From Pseudomonas sp. 8Z (GTDB lineage Bacteria; Pseudomonadota; Gammaproteobacteria; Pseudomonadales; Pseudomonadaceae), in NCBI RefSeq assembly GCF_902506535.1, contig NZ_LR733827.1, positions 1,084,805 through 1,148,804 on the forward strand: a stretch of 64,000 bases of DNA, in the 5' to 3' direction. This document shows, piece by piece, positions 27,905-36,976 of this stretch. The notes under the pieces were generated by a model. That model was given only the letters and a program-made list of their open reading frames with translations, searched no databases and was not told the origin of the DNA. Positions within the stretch are counted from its first letter, which is position 1, and each line of letters opens with the position of its first letter. The position numbers were made by a program, and so were the translations under genes.

Positions 27905-28708
27905 ATGAGCCCACGTCAAGCCTGTCTGCTATGCCTGGAACGCGAACCACCTGCTCTGTTCGAAGCAGCCTTATGGATTGCCGCCGAACACGATCCGCAA
28001 CTACAACCGGCTCAAGCCATCGCCGACCTGCACGGTCTCCAGCTACAGGTCGATGCCGGGCTGCCGGATCTGCCCCGCCGCGAGTTGGCGCAGCCTCTGC
28101 TGCGACGCCTCAGTGAACTGGATTATCACGACGATGACGAAGGCCCGACACGCCCTCGCCATGCCCTATTACACGAAGTGCTGCGCTGGCGGCGCGGCCA
28201 GCCACTGAGCCTGGCACTCATCGCGCTGGAGCTGGCCAGACGGCTGGATATCCCCCTGCAAGGCGTGAACTTCCCTGGCCACTTTCTTCTGCGTGTGCCT
28301 GGTGCCGATCATCTGCTTGATCCCTGCGGCGGTCGCCGCCTGTATACCCGCGACTGCCGCGAACTGCTGCTGCAGCACCTGGGGCCAGGCGTCGAGCTGA
28401 GCGCCACGCACCTGCAGAACGCCGATACTGCCGGCATGCTGCAACGCCTGTCGCGAAACCTGCGCCACCTGCACCTACAGCGCGACGACAACCTGGCCGC
28501 CCTCAAAGATGCCGAGCGAGTGCTGCAACTCGGCCCGCCGGAACTGGCCGACCACCTCGCTCGCGCCGATATCTACAAACGCTTGGAATGCCCGCAAGGC
28601 GAACGCTATGACCTGCAGCACGCGCTGCTTTTATGCGAGGAGGTCGGCCAACGCCTCCATCTGAGCCAGCGTCTGCGCAACCTGGAAGCAGTCACCGCGC
28701 TGCACTGA
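27905..28708 (+). CDS. SirB1-family protein (transglutaminase-like plus TPR)
   Basis: A 267-residue cytosolic protein. The first ~170 residues match the SirB1 N-terminal domain, a transglutaminase-like fold (RRGQPLSLALIALELARRL, then GVNFPGHFLLRV). The rest is helical and TPR-like. The biochemical role is unsettled; family members often occur near RNA-modification or release-factor genes, which is not the case here. GGAGG lies seven bases before ATG 27905; an overlapping GTG at 27902 is also in frame. Confidence 0.85.
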   Translation: MSPRQACLLCLEREPPALFEAALWIAAEHDPQLQPAQAIADLHGLQLQVDAGLPDLPRRELAQPLLRRLSELDYHDDDEGPTRPRHALLHEVLRWRRGQPLSLALIALELARRLDIPLQGVNFPGHFLLRVPGADHLLDPCGGRRLYTRDCRELLLQHLGPGVELSATHLQNADTAGMLQRLSRNLRHLHLQRDDNLAALKDAERVLQLGPPELADHLARADIYKRLECPQGERYDLQHALLLCEEVGQRLHLSQRLRNLEAVTALH

Positions 28709-28710
28709 GA

Positions 28711-29067
28711 TCAGGCAGAAGCCGACTGAGTGTGGAAACTAAAGTAGTAACGCAGCGCATCGATCATATCGATATAGTCGGTAGGCGGCGCGATCAGGGC
28801 AAACCCCGAGTCGTAGCTGCTCGGCGTGACGTCTTCACGGCACCACTGACAGCTAGCGGAAAAGTCGATGAAGCGCGAACTGCTCAAGCCCGGAATTTTC
28901 AGGCGCATGTCGAACTGGCCACCCACCAGCATCGGTAACTGACTGATCAGCATTAACCCATCCACCGACACGTTACCGATAAACCCCATCGGTTTGTCGG
29001 TAATGCGGTTGAACACATTCAGGTAATAGGGCAACTGATGCCGCTCGATTCGACGCTGACTGAGCAT
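28711..29067 (-). CDS. PilZ-domain cyclic-di-GMP-binding protein
   Basis: A 118-residue single-domain PilZ protein. The c-di-GMP contacts are visible as RRIERHQ (residues 5-11, the RxxxR motif) and NVSVDGLML (the [D/N]xSxxG motif). It probably acts as an effector for the cyclases elsewhere in the window or genome; the process it controls is not evident. Its stop lies two bases from the stop of the convergent SirB1-like gene. No clear ribosome site precedes the ATG. Confidence 0.88.
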   Translation of the reverse strand: MLSQRRIERHQLPYYLNVFNRITDKPMGFIGNVSVDGLMLISQLPMLVGGQFDMRLKIPGLSSSRFIDFSASCQWCREDVTPSSYDSGFALIAPPTDYIDMIDALRYYFSFHTQSASA

Positions 29068-29125
29068 AGTGGCAGTTCGCTACAAGGCATTAAATTATGC
29101 GCCTGCCACTACCACCACACCAGCC

Positions 29126-29548
29126 TCAGGCACACCGCTCGGCAATCCGCTCGCGCAGTTGGCGACGAGTGGTGTCGAGCTCTTGATCACTGTAGTAGAT
29201 TCGCTCGCCGTTGGCACCCTCACGGTAATAGCGATAACCCTCTGGCATCTGCGCCAGACGCTGACGCAAATCGCGACATTCACCCTCACGCTGCTGGCGC
29301 TGCTGAGCAGCCACTGCCGCGGCCTGCTCGCGCTCGCTCTGGCGCGCCTGGTAAAGCCGCTCACTACGCGCTTCACGCTCACGGGTCTGAGCATCGCGCT
29401 CGACCACCTGCGGTTTGACCTCGACCCGCTCGGCACCACTGGCCGGGCGCTGGCCAAAATGCACCTGCCCCTGAGCATCGGTCCAACGGTAGATTTCCGC
29501 GTTTGCCAACGCTGGCAGCAACGACACGATCAGAAGCACTCGACGCAT
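29126..29548 (-). CDS. Secreted DUF4124-domain protein
   Basis: A 140-residue exported protein. The signal peptide ends near LANA (residue 17) and is followed at once by EIYRWTDAQGQVHFGQRP, the DUF4124 signature. The remainder is a highly charged Gln/Arg/Glu helix, probably a coiled coil (about residues 50-115). AGGAGG lies six bases before ATG 29548, which decides this start over an ATG six bases earlier. Cell-envelope role unknown. Confidence 0.85.
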   Translation of the reverse strand: MRRVLLIVSLLPALANAEIYRWTDAQGQVHFGQRPASGAERVEVKPQVVERDAQTREREARSERLYQARQSEREQAAAVAAQQRQQREGECRDLRQRLAQMPEGYRYYREGANGERIYYSDQELDTTRRQLRERIAERCA

Positions 29549-29620
29549 GCTCATCCTCCTTGAATGAAGGTGGCCAGCTTATACCCCGGCGCACCTCACG
29601 CAAAGACGAGCGCAGCGCCC

Positions 29621-29995
29621 TTACAACGCAGCCGGGCTGACCTTAGGGGCAGGTGCTGGCGTGTAATGGCCCAGTTGTTCCAGGGTCTGCAGGCGTGCCC
29701 GCGCACGATAGGCATATTCGCTCGCCGGATAGCGGCCAATGATGAATTGGTAGGTCTGCGCAGCATCGACGAACAGACTCTCGCGCTCCAGGCACTGGCC
29801 ACGCAGCAGAGAAATCTCCGGCTGTATGTAGCTGCGCGAACGGCTCTTGCGCTCGGCCTGGGAAAGCTCCAGAGCAACGGTAGCGCAATCGCCTTCTTCA
29901 TAAGCGCGATAGGCATTATTCAGGTGATGGTCGAGCGACCAACGGGTGCAGCCCACAGCAGTCAGTGCCAGGGCCAGGATGATCAGGGTTCGCAT
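29621..29995 (-). CDS. Small TPR-like lipoprotein
   Basis: A 124-residue protein whose signal peptide ends in a lipobox-like LTAVGC with Cys16 as the likely lipidation site. The mature part is helical and TPR-like (NNAYRAYEEGDCATVALELSQAE, then AAQTYQFIIGRYPASEYAYRARARL). GGAGGA precedes ATG 29995; the frame runs on upstream to 30181 but that part has no signal sequence. Probably an envelope-anchored protein-interaction module. It is divergent from the pyruvate kinase gene. Confidence 0.82.
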   Translation of the reverse strand: MRTLIILALALTAVGCTRWSLDHHLNNAYRAYEEGDCATVALELSQAERKSRSRSYIQPEISLLRGQCLERESLFVDAAQTYQFIIGRYPASEYAYRARARLQTLEQLGHYTPAPAPKVSPAAL

Positions 29996-30202
29996 GGGCA
30001 AGTCCTCCGCTGAGCAGTGTATCGACAGGCGGTGAAAAAACTGAATCAACATGCTGCACAGATGCTGTTCAAGCGACGCCAGCGCATATGACGCCGTGCC
30101 TGCCCCGCTCAAACCAGACGACAAAGGGTAGTGCACAGGAACAATGACTACAGCGCAAGGCCGTAGTAGCCTGCTGCGCATAGTCCACTAGGGAGTTCGT
30201 GC

Positions 30203-31654
30203 ATGACCTTTCGCCGCACCAAAATCGTCGCCACCCTGGGCCCAGCCAGCAACTCGCCAGAAGTACTGGAGCAACTGATCATCGCCGGCCTGGACGTGGC
30301 CCGTCTGAACTTCTCCCACGGTACGCCCGACGATCACAAGGCGCGCGCCGCACTCGTTCGTGAACTGGCCGCCAAGCATGGCCGTCACGTAGCCCTGCTC
30401 GGCGACCTGCAAGGGCCGAAAATCCGTATCGCCAAATTCGAGAACAAGCGTATCGAGCTCAAGGACGGCGACCTGTTCCGCCTGTCCTCCAGCCACTCGC
30501 GCACCGCTGGCACCCAGGAAGTGGTCGGCATCGACTACCCAGCGCTGATTCAAGACTGCGATGTCGGCGACGAACTGCTGCTCGACGATGGCCGCGTAGT
30601 CATGCGCGTTGAACTCAAAGGCGCCGACGAACTGCACTGCCGAGTCGTGATTGGCGGCCCACTGTCGGACAACAAAGGCATCAACCGCCGTGGTGGTGGC
30701 CTCACCGCTCCCGCCCTGACCGAGAAAGACAAGGCCGACATCAAGGTCGCCGCCGAGATGGATCTGGACTACCTGGCCGTATCCTTCCCGCGTGATGCCG
30801 CCGACATGGACTACGCCCGCAGCCTGCTCACCGAAGCCGGTGGCAACGCCTGGCTGGTGGCCAAGATCGAACGTGCCGAAGCCGTGGCCGATGACGAAGC
30901 CCTCGATGGCCTGATCCGCGCCAGTGACGCGGTGATGGTGGCCCGTGGCGACCTGGCTGTGGAAATCGGCGACGCCGAGCTGGTCGGTATCCAGAAGAAA
31001 ATCATCGCCCACGCCCGTCGCCTGAACAAAGCGGTCATCACCGCCACGCAGATGATGGAGTCGATGATCCACAGCCCGATGCCGACCCGCGCCGAAGTCT
31101 CCGACGTAGCCAACGCCGCGCTGGACTACACCGATGCGGTGATGCTGTCGGCCGAAAGCGCCGCCGGCGAATACCCGGTCGAAGCCGTGCAGGCCATGGC
31201 TCGCGTGTGCCTGGGCGCCGAGAAGCACCCGACCAGCAAGCAGTCCAGCCACCGCCTGGGCCGCACCTTCGAGCGCTGTGATGAAAGCATCGCCCTGGCG
31301 ACCATGTACACCGCCAACCACTTCCCTGGGGTCAAGGCCATCATCAGCCTGACCGAGAGTGGCTACAGCCCGCTGATCATGTCGCGCATCCGCTCGTCGA
31401 TCCCGATTTTCGCCTTCACCCCGCATCGTGAAGCCCAGGCCCGCGTAGCGCTGTTCCGTGGCGTCTACACCGTGCCATTCGACCCGGCCTCGCTGCCCGC
31501 CAACAAGGTCAGCCAGGCGGCAGTGGACGAGCTGCTCAAACGCGGCGTGGTCGAGCCCGGCGACTGGGTCATCCTGACCAAGGGCGACAGCTACCACGGC
31601 ACCGGCGGCACCAACACCATGAAGATCCTTCACGTCGGCGATCCGATGGTGTAA
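30203..31654 (+). CDS. pyk: Pyruvate kinase
   Basis: A 483-residue glycolytic enzyme converting phosphoenolpyruvate and ADP to pyruvate and ATP. It has RRTKIVATLGPAS at the N-terminus, the substrate loop VARLNFSHG, LVAKIERAEAV with the active-site Lys, MVARGDLAVE, TATQMMESM and the C-terminal allosteric domain. Length and sequence fit the PykA type of Pseudomonas, which recalled gene order places near a ferredoxin reductase, sadC and fumA, as here. A terminator follows. Confidence 0.97.
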   Translation: MTFRRTKIVATLGPASNSPEVLEQLIIAGLDVARLNFSHGTPDDHKARAALVRELAAKHGRHVALLGDLQGPKIRIAKFENKRIELKDGDLFRLSSSHSRTAGTQEVVGIDYPALIQDCDVGDELLLDDGRVVMRVELKGADELHCRVVIGGPLSDNKGINRRGGGLTAPALTEKDKADIKVAAEMDLDYLAVSFPRDAADMDYARSLLTEAGGNAWLVAKIERAEAVADDEALDGLIRASDAVMVARGDLAVEIGDAELVGIQKKIIAHARRLNKAVITATQMMESMIHSPMPTRAEVSDVANAALDYTDAVMLSAESAAGEYPVEAVQAMARVCLGAEKHPTSKQSSHRLGRTFERCDESIALATMYTANHFPGVKAIISLTESGYSPLIMSRIRSSIPIFAFTPHREAQARVALFRGVYTVPFDPASLPANKVSQAAVDELLKRGVVEPGDWVILTKGDSYHGTGGTNTMKILHVGDPMV

Positions 31655-31669
31655 CCACCCCAGCAATGC

Positions 31670-31696
31670 AAGAGGCCGCTCATCGAGCGGCCTCTT
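31670..31696 (+). terminator. Rho-independent terminator after pyk
   Basis: AAGAGGCCGCTC / GAGCGGCCTCTT stem with a three-base loop, followed by CGTTTCT. The A/T flanks allow some function in both directions. Confidence 0.85.
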
Positions 31697-31706
31697 CGTT
31701 TCTACG

Positions 31707-31910
31707 TCAGGTGCGGACGAAATAGGGAATGCAGAGCAGCACGGTGCCGATCAGCACCAGCCACAAGGTGCTGTCCACCAGATAGGGAAAGCCCATCAAG
31801 CCCAGGCCACAGAGAAAGGGCACAACCTTGCTCTGGCGCCGACCATAGATGACAAAACCCAGACCGATACTGCCCAACAACAGGCCCAAAAACAGAGCCA
31901 TGCCGTCCAT
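31707..31910 (-). CDS. Small two-helix membrane protein
   Basis: A 67-residue hydrophobic protein: helix 1 (MALFLGLLLGSIGLGFVIYG), a basic turn YGRRQSK, then two short hydrophobic runs. GAGGTG precedes ATG 31910. Similar small proteins with a YGRxQ turn occur in many Pseudomonas genomes without a known function. It is the last gene of a minus-strand group behind the reductase. Confidence 0.65.
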   Translation of the reverse strand: MDGMALFLGLLLGSIGLGFVIYGRRQSKVVPFLCGLGLMGFPYLVDSTLWLVLIGTVLLCIPYFVRT

Positions 31911-31964
31911 CAGACGCACCTCATGCAATCGACCAAGCGCCACGACAGCGGCGCGACCGAACAT

Positions 31965-32909
31965 TCACGCGGGTTCATCGCGGCTCACAAAGGCATCGGC
32001 GAACATCTGGCTGCGCGGCAAACCGGCCATGTACAAGCGCCGCGCGAAGTGTTCGAGCGTACTGCGATGGCCGCACAGTAGAGCGAGGGTTTGCCGGGAA
32101 ACAATCCGCAGCTCACTCAAGGCCGTCGCCAACTGATCCACCGTCAGCAGATCGATCTGCACGTTCGCATGCGCTGCAGCCAGCGCCTGCAAGGGCTCGC
32201 GCAGATAGTGCTCAGCCGGTTCAGGCGCAACATGCAGCAGGCGAATTGCAGCCGAATGCTCCTGGCGCAGGGCTTCGCGCAGTACACCAAAAAGCGGCGC
32301 CAGCCCCGTACCCGCAGCCAGCAACCAGAGCGGCCGGGCCTGCCAATCAGGGTCGTAATGCAAAGCCCCACCGCGTAACTCCCCCAACCGCAACGTATCG
32401 CCGACCACCAGGCTGCGCGCCGCATCGGCAAAAGCACCAGCGTGGCCGCAGTCGATATGGAACTCCAGCCAGGCATCCTCCGTCGGCACGCTGGCCAGCG
32501 AATAAGGACGCGCCACATCCCCCCACCACAACACCAGATGCTGACCTGGGCGATAACGCAAAGCGCGGCTAGGCAGCAGACGCAAGCGCAACACGCGCGG
32601 GCTGAGCCAGTCGACGCCCAGCACCTCGGCAGGCATGCCATCGCGCTGCGGGTCGAATGGTTCCACCTCCAGGTCACCAACGATCTGGCACTGACAGGCC
32701 AGACGCCAGCCATCGGCGCGGCGCTCCTGTGTCAACGCCTCGGGCTGGCTATCCTGTGGTTCGCCGTGCAGGCAGCGCACCAGGCAGGCATGGCAACTGC
32801 CGGAACGGCAGCTATAAGGCACGCTCACACCCTGCCCGAGCAGCGCATCCAACAGATTGCTGTCAACGGCGACATGAAACCGCCGCTCACCTACGCGCAG
32901 TTCAGGCAT
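31965..32909 (-). CDS. [2Fe-2S] ferredoxin/flavin NAD(P)H reductase
   Basis: A 314-residue electron-transfer protein. The N-terminus is a plant-type ferredoxin with cluster motif CRSGSCHACLVRC (about residues 34-46) and a further Cys in LACQC. The FAD-binding domain has RPYSLAS, and the NAD-binding domain has LLAAGTGLAPLFGVL and ends near CGHRSTLEH. The layout is that of CDP-6-deoxyglucoseen/oxygenase reductases. ATG 32909 overlaps the upstream diguanylate cyclase gene by eight bases, so the two are co-transcribed. In recalled P. aeruginosa gene order the same pair lies between pykA and fumA. Electron acceptor unknown. Confidence 0.88.
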   Translation of the reverse strand: MPELRVGERRFHVAVDSNLLDALLGQGVSVPYSCRSGSCHACLVRCLHGEPQDSQPEALTQERRADGWRLACQCQIVGDLEVEPFDPQRDGMPAEVLGVDWLSPRVLRLRLLPSRALRYRPGQHLVLWWGDVARPYSLASVPTEDAWLEFHIDCGHAGAFADAARSLVVGDTLRLGELRGGALHYDPDWQARPLWLLAAGTGLAPLFGVLREALRQEHSAAIRLLHVAPEPAEHYLREPLQALAAAHANVQIDLLTVDQLATALSELRIVSRQTLALLCGHRSTLEHFARRLYMAGLPRSQMFADAFVSRDEPA

Positions 32910-34038
32910 TGGCCTTATTCCAAGTGGCCTCACAGCGATTACGACCACTGCGCTTGGCCTGATAGAGCGCCTGATCGGCGCGCTGCAGCGCCTCATCAAG
33001 CTCATCGCCCACATTGAGCAACGTCATGCCCACAGACAAACTGAGCGAATCAATCTTTACCCCTACCGGCTCGGCGTTGCTAAAGGCCTCACGCAGGCGC
33101 TCGCAGCAACTGGAGAACTGGTCAGCATCGGTATTGGGCAGCAGCAGCACGAACTCCTCACCGCCGTAACGGGCGATGATGTCGCCATCACGCAAGCAGG
33201 AGCGCACCACGGAGGCGAAGGTCTGCAACACTCGGTCACCCACCGAGTGACCATAGCGATCATTGATACGCTTGAAATGATCGAGGTCGATCAAGGCCAG
33301 ACCATGCTGCTGCCCAGGCGCCATCGCCTGTAGCTCGCGCCCGGCCAGACGCAGGAAATGGCGACGGTTGAACAACCCCGTCAACTCATCGGTAGCTGCC
33401 AGATTCTCCAGTTGGCGCATCATGCCGCGCAGCGTGTCCTGATGCGCCTGCAAGGCAAAACGCCGCTGGCGCATACGCTTGCGCAGCGCCTGCACATAAC
33501 CGGAAAACAGACACAGCCAAACCAGCAGAATGAACAGCACCCAGACCTGCATCCAGGCCATGCTAGGGTCGACCAACGGCATGCGATAGGCTTCGAACAG
33601 CAACAGCGCAACGAAACCGAAAAAGGCGAAGGCCGCACAACGTGTGAATACCCGTGGCCGCAGTTGAAACAAACCAAACAGCAAGATCAGCACGTAAAAG
33701 ACCATCATCAGGCCGCGCGCGCTGTCGAACATGGCCAGCACCGGAGGCTGCCAAGCCAACGCAACCAGCACCTGGGCTTCGGTCAGGCTGGGGTCATGGA
33801 AACGTAGATTACGGCCGGAGAGAAACAGCCAGAGAAACACCAGTTGGCAGCCAAACACACCGAGCGAGAGCCAAACCGCTGTGCCAACTGAACCAATAAA
33901 CAGGCCATTGAAAACAGCAAACCAGCAGACGAGCGCCATCATCGCGTAGGACATCCCTGCCATGGCGAAGCGTTTGAGCAATAACGTCTGCAAGCTACGT
34001 TGCGAGGCGCGGCGGCTGATCGAGCTCATCAGCTCCAT
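32902..34038 (-). CDS. sadC: Membrane diguanylate cyclase (SadC-like position)
   Basis: A 378-residue protein with about six hydrophobic segments (residues 25-182) and a C-terminal GGDEF domain beginning TDELTGLFNRRHF. The active site is GGEEF at 292-296; RDGD at 283-286 is the inhibitory RxxD site. It should synthesise cyclic-di-GMP under product control. Position beside the ferredoxin reductase and fumarase matches SadC, the surface-attachment cyclase of P. aeruginosa, but this protein is shorter than I recall SadC being, so the symbol is tentative. An in-frame ATG at 34029 is an alternative start. Confidence 0.85.
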   Translation of the reverse strand: MELMSSISRRASQRSLQTLLLKRFAMAGMSYAMMALVCWFAVFNGLFIGSVGTAVWLSLGVFGCQLVFLWLFLSGRNLRFHDPSLTEAQVLVALAWQPPVLAMFDSARGLMMVFYVLILLFGLFQLRPRVFTRCAAFAFFGFVALLLFEAYRMPLVDPSMAWMQVWVLFILLVWLCLFSGYVQALRKRMRQRRFALQAHQDTLRGMMRQLENLAATDELTGLFNRRHFLRLAGRELQAMAPGQQHGLALIDLDHFKRINDRYGHSVGDRVLQTFASVVRSCLRDGDIIARYGGEEFVLLLPNTDADQFSSCCERLREAFSNAEPVGVKIDSLSLSVGMTLLNVGDELDEALQRADQALYQAKRSGRNRCEATWNKANA

Positions 34039-34310
34039 CCCCTATTGGCATGGTGCCGTACTCTACAGACGTACCCAGAAAATTCCTAGTTGGGCCTCGC
34101 CGAAGGAAAGCCTCATCGCGGCTGATGGCTGTGCCCACCATCACCGGCGCGTTATACTGCCGCGCCTTTTTCGTGGCTCGCTATCACTAGCGGCCACCCT
34201 CCAGGCCGTTGCGAGGCGATGCCAACGATCGCTGCCGACAACTTTTCGCCGTTGCGCCGAGTCATGATTCGGCGCTTCCTTATAGATGTTCCCTGATAGA
34301 GGAGCGCCCC

Positions 34311-35834
34311 ATGACCGTGATCAAGCAGGACGACCTGATCCAGAGCGTCGCCGACGCCCTGCAGTTCATCTCCTATTACCACCCCGTCGACTTCATCCAG
34401 GCCATGCACGAGGCCTACCTGAAGGAAGAGTCGCCGGCCGCCAAGGATTCCATGGCGCAAATCCTGATCAACTCGCGCATGTGTGCCACCGGCCACCGTC
34501 CGATCTGCCAGGACACCGGCATCGTCACCGTGTTCGTCAAGGTCGGCATGGACGTGCGCTGGGATGGCGCCACCATGAGCGTCGACGACATGATCAACGA
34601 AGGCGTACGTCGCGCCTACAACCTGCCGGAAAACGTCCTGCGCGCCTCGATCCTGGCCGACCCGGCCGGTGCCCGCAAGAACACCAAGGACAACACCCCG
34701 GCAGTCATCCACTACTCCATCGTCCCCGGTGACAAAGTGGAAGTGGACGTCGCGGCCAAGGGCGGCGGCTCCGAGAACAAATCGAAGATGGCCATGCTCA
34801 ACCCGTCCGACTCCATCGTCGACTGGGTCCTCAAGACCGTGCCGACCATGGGTGCCGGCTGGTGCCCGCCGGGCATGCTCGGCATCGGCATCGGCGGCAC
34901 CGCCGAGAAGGCTGCGGTGATGGCCAAGGAAGTGCTGATGGAGCACATCGACATCCACGAGCTGAAAGCCCGCGGCCCGCAGAACCGTATCGAAGAACTG
35001 CGTCTGGAGCTGTTCGACAAGGTCAACCAACTGGGCATCGGCGCCCAGGGTCTGGGCGGTCTGACCACCGTGCTCGACGTCAAGATCATGGATTACCCGA
35101 CCCACGCCGCGTCCTTGCCGGTGTGCATGATCCCCAACTGCGCCGCCACCCGTCACGCCCACTTCGTGCTCGACGGCTCCGGCCCAGCCTCGCTGGAAGC
35201 ACCGGATCTGGACGCCTACCCGGAAATCGTCTGGGAAGCCGGCCCGAGTGCGCGCCGCGTCAACCTCGACACCATTACCCCGGAAGAAGTGCAGAGCTGG
35301 AAACCGGGCGAAACCGTCCTGCTCAACGGCAAGATGCTCACCGGCCGCGATGCTGCGCACAAGCGCATGGTCGACATGCTCAACAAGGGCGAAGAGCTGC
35401 CGGTGGATCTCAAAGGCCGCTTCATCTACTACGTCGGCCCGGTCGATCCGGTCGGTGATGAAGTGGTCGGCCCAGCCGGCCCGACTACTGCCACGCGCAT
35501 GGACAAGTTCACCCGCCAGATCCTGGAAAGCACAGGCCTTTTGGGCATGATCGGCAAGTCCGAGCGCGGCCCCATCGCCATCGACGCGATCAAGGACAAC
35601 AAGGCCGTGTACCTGATGGCCGTCGGCGGCGCCGCCTACCTGGTGGCTCAGGCAATCAAGGCCTCGAAGACCATCGCCTTCCCCGAGCTGGGCATGGAAG
35701 CGATCTACGAATTCGAGGTCAAGGACATGCCGGTGACTGTCGCCGTCGACACCAAGGGCGAATCGGTGCACAACACCGGCCCTGCGATCTGGAGCAAGAA
35801 GATCGCCGAAAGCCTGGCGGTGGAAGTGAAGTAA
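34311..35834 (+). CDS. fumA: Class I (iron-sulfur) fumarate hydratase
   Basis: A 507-residue oxygen-sensitive fumarase that interconverts fumarate and malate in the TCA cycle. Likely 4Fe-4S ligands are in ICQDTG, GWCPPG and PNCAATRHAHF, and the alpha and beta parts are fused as in FumA/FumB. The C-terminal part contains the TTATRMDKFT segment. GAGGAG lies six bases before ATG 34311; the longer open frame upstream has no similarity. A terminator follows at 35870-35894. Confidence 0.95.
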   Translation: MTVIKQDDLIQSVADALQFISYYHPVDFIQAMHEAYLKEESPAAKDSMAQILINSRMCATGHRPICQDTGIVTVFVKVGMDVRWDGATMSVDDMINEGVRRAYNLPENVLRASILADPAGARKNTKDNTPAVIHYSIVPGDKVEVDVAAKGGGSENKSKMAMLNPSDSIVDWVLKTVPTMGAGWCPPGMLGIGIGGTAEKAAVMAKEVLMEHIDIHELKARGPQNRIEELRLELFDKVNQLGIGAQGLGGLTTVLDVKIMDYPTHAASLPVCMIPNCAATRHAHFVLDGSGPASLEAPDLDAYPEIVWEAGPSARRVNLDTITPEEVQSWKPGETVLLNGKMLTGRDAAHKRMVDMLNKGEELPVDLKGRFIYYVGPVDPVGDEVVGPAGPTTATRMDKFTRQILESTGLLGMIGKSERGPIAIDAIKDNKAVYLMAVGGAAYLVAQAIKASKTIAFPELGMEAIYEFEVKDMPVTVAVDTKGESVHNTGPAIWSKKIAESLAVEVK

Positions 35835-35869
35835 GGCAGGCGCAAGCGATAAGCCTCAAGCTGCAAGCA

Positions 35870-35894
35870 GAAGCCCGGCCAAGCGCCGGGCTTC
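35870..35894. terminator. Rho-independent terminator between fumarase and the GlxA-type gene
   Basis: GAAGCCCGGC / GCCGGGCTTC stem with a five-base loop, followed by TGCGTTTT on the plus strand. It lies between convergent genes. Confidence 0.85.
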
Positions 35895-35905
35895 TGCGTT
35901 TTCAC

Positions 35906-36880
35906 TCAACGCGCAGCCGTACCGAAACGCCGACGGTAATCGCCCGGTGAGACGCCAACCAGGCGGGCGAACACCTTGCGAAAGGCACCACTGTCGCGAT
36001 AACCCACCTGCCAGGCCACCTGATCAATGCTCTGGCGGGTGAATTCGAGCAGTTCGCGAGCCTTACTCACGCGCAACTGCTGGCAATATTCGGTGGGTTT
36101 CAATCCGGTGGCCGCGCGAAAACGGCGCAGAAAAGTACGCTCACCCAGGCTGGCACGAGCCGCCATGCTCGCCAAGCTCAGGTCAGCACCCGCCTCACCC
36201 TGCAGCCAGTGCTGCACGGCCAATACCGCGGCATCGCCATGGTCGAAGCTGGGTACGAAGCTGCTGAAATGCCGCTGCGATTCGCGGTTCAGATCCACCA
36301 CCAGATAACGTGCCGTTTCCGCCGCGATGGTCGGCCCCAGCAAACGCGTCACCAAGGCCAGGCCCAAATCGGTCCAGGCCATCAAGCCACCGGCGGTGAT
36401 CAGATCGCCGTCATCGATGACCATGCGTTCAGGCAAAACCTCGACCCTCGGGAAACGCGCCGCCAATTGCGCTGCCAGTGCCCAGTGAGTCGTCACCGTA
36501 CGCCCGTCGAGCAAACCCGCCTCGGCCAGCGCGAAAGCGCCAGCACAAACCGAAGCCAGAGTCACCCCAGTGCCATGCTGCTGGCGTAACCAGTCAAGGT
36601 AGCAAGCCGCGAGCGATTGTTCGCTGTCATCGCCCAAGCAGGGCGGCACGATCACCACCTGCGGCGCACCGTCTGCCTGCGGCTGGCTGTCGAACACACG
36701 CTGCAATTCACCGGCCTCATCCGCCTGCCAGTGACTGATGCGCAAGCTCGGCACTCCCAGCCGCCCCTGCTCGGCAGCCATGCGATTGGCCACAGCGAAT
36801 AGATCTCCCAGGCCATAGACAGCCGCCCGTTGCGCTCCGGGATACAGCAACAGCCCGATCTCCAGGCAACGCTCGTTCAT
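35906..36880 (-). CDS. GlxA-type AraC-family regulator with amidase-like N-domain
   Basis: A 324-residue regulator. Residues ~5-190 form a DJ-1/PfpI (class I glutamine amidotransferase-like) domain with ASVCAGAFALAEAGLL around the nucleophile-elbow Cys. The C-terminus is an AraC double helix-turn-helix (LSLASMAARASLGERTFLRRF, then QVGYRDSGAFRKVFARLVG). The elbow Cys may sense a nitrogen compound. The ATG at 36880 starts the domain directly (MNERCLEIGLLLYPG). Divergent from the isochorismatase-like gene, which it may control. Confidence 0.9.
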   Translation of the reverse strand: MNERCLEIGLLLYPGAQRAAVYGLGDLFAVANRMAAEQGRLGVPSLRISHWQADEAGELQRVFDSQPQADGAPQVVIVPPCLGDDSEQSLAACYLDWLRQQHGTGVTLASVCAGAFALAEAGLLDGRTVTTHWALAAQLAARFPRVEVLPERMVIDDGDLITAGGLMAWTDLGLALVTRLLGPTIAAETARYLVVDLNRESQRHFSSFVPSFDHGDAAVLAVQHWLQGEAGADLSLASMAARASLGERTFLRRFRAATGLKPTEYCQQLRVSKARELLEFTRQSIDQVAWQVGYRDSGAFRKVFARLVGVSPGDYRRRFGTAAR

Positions 36881-36976
36881 TGTCAGTTTTTCCCCGCAGA
36901 TTGTCGGCCCAGCCCATCCTCGTGCACGCACCAGGGCGATAAGGTGGGCGCCACACATCATCCCACGGAGAGCCCC

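Noticed and set aside
30188..31666. 492-codon open frame opposite pyruvate kinase
   Set aside because: Antisense shadow; the plus strand encodes complete pyruvate kinase.
34152..35771. 539-codon open frame opposite fumarase
   Set aside because: Antisense shadow; His/Asp/Val-rich translation without any family feature.
35840..35868. CAAGC-rich stretch after fumarase as a possible regulatory element
   Set aside because: Short, imperfect repeats of a type common between Pseudomonas genes; no defined structure apart from the terminator that follows.
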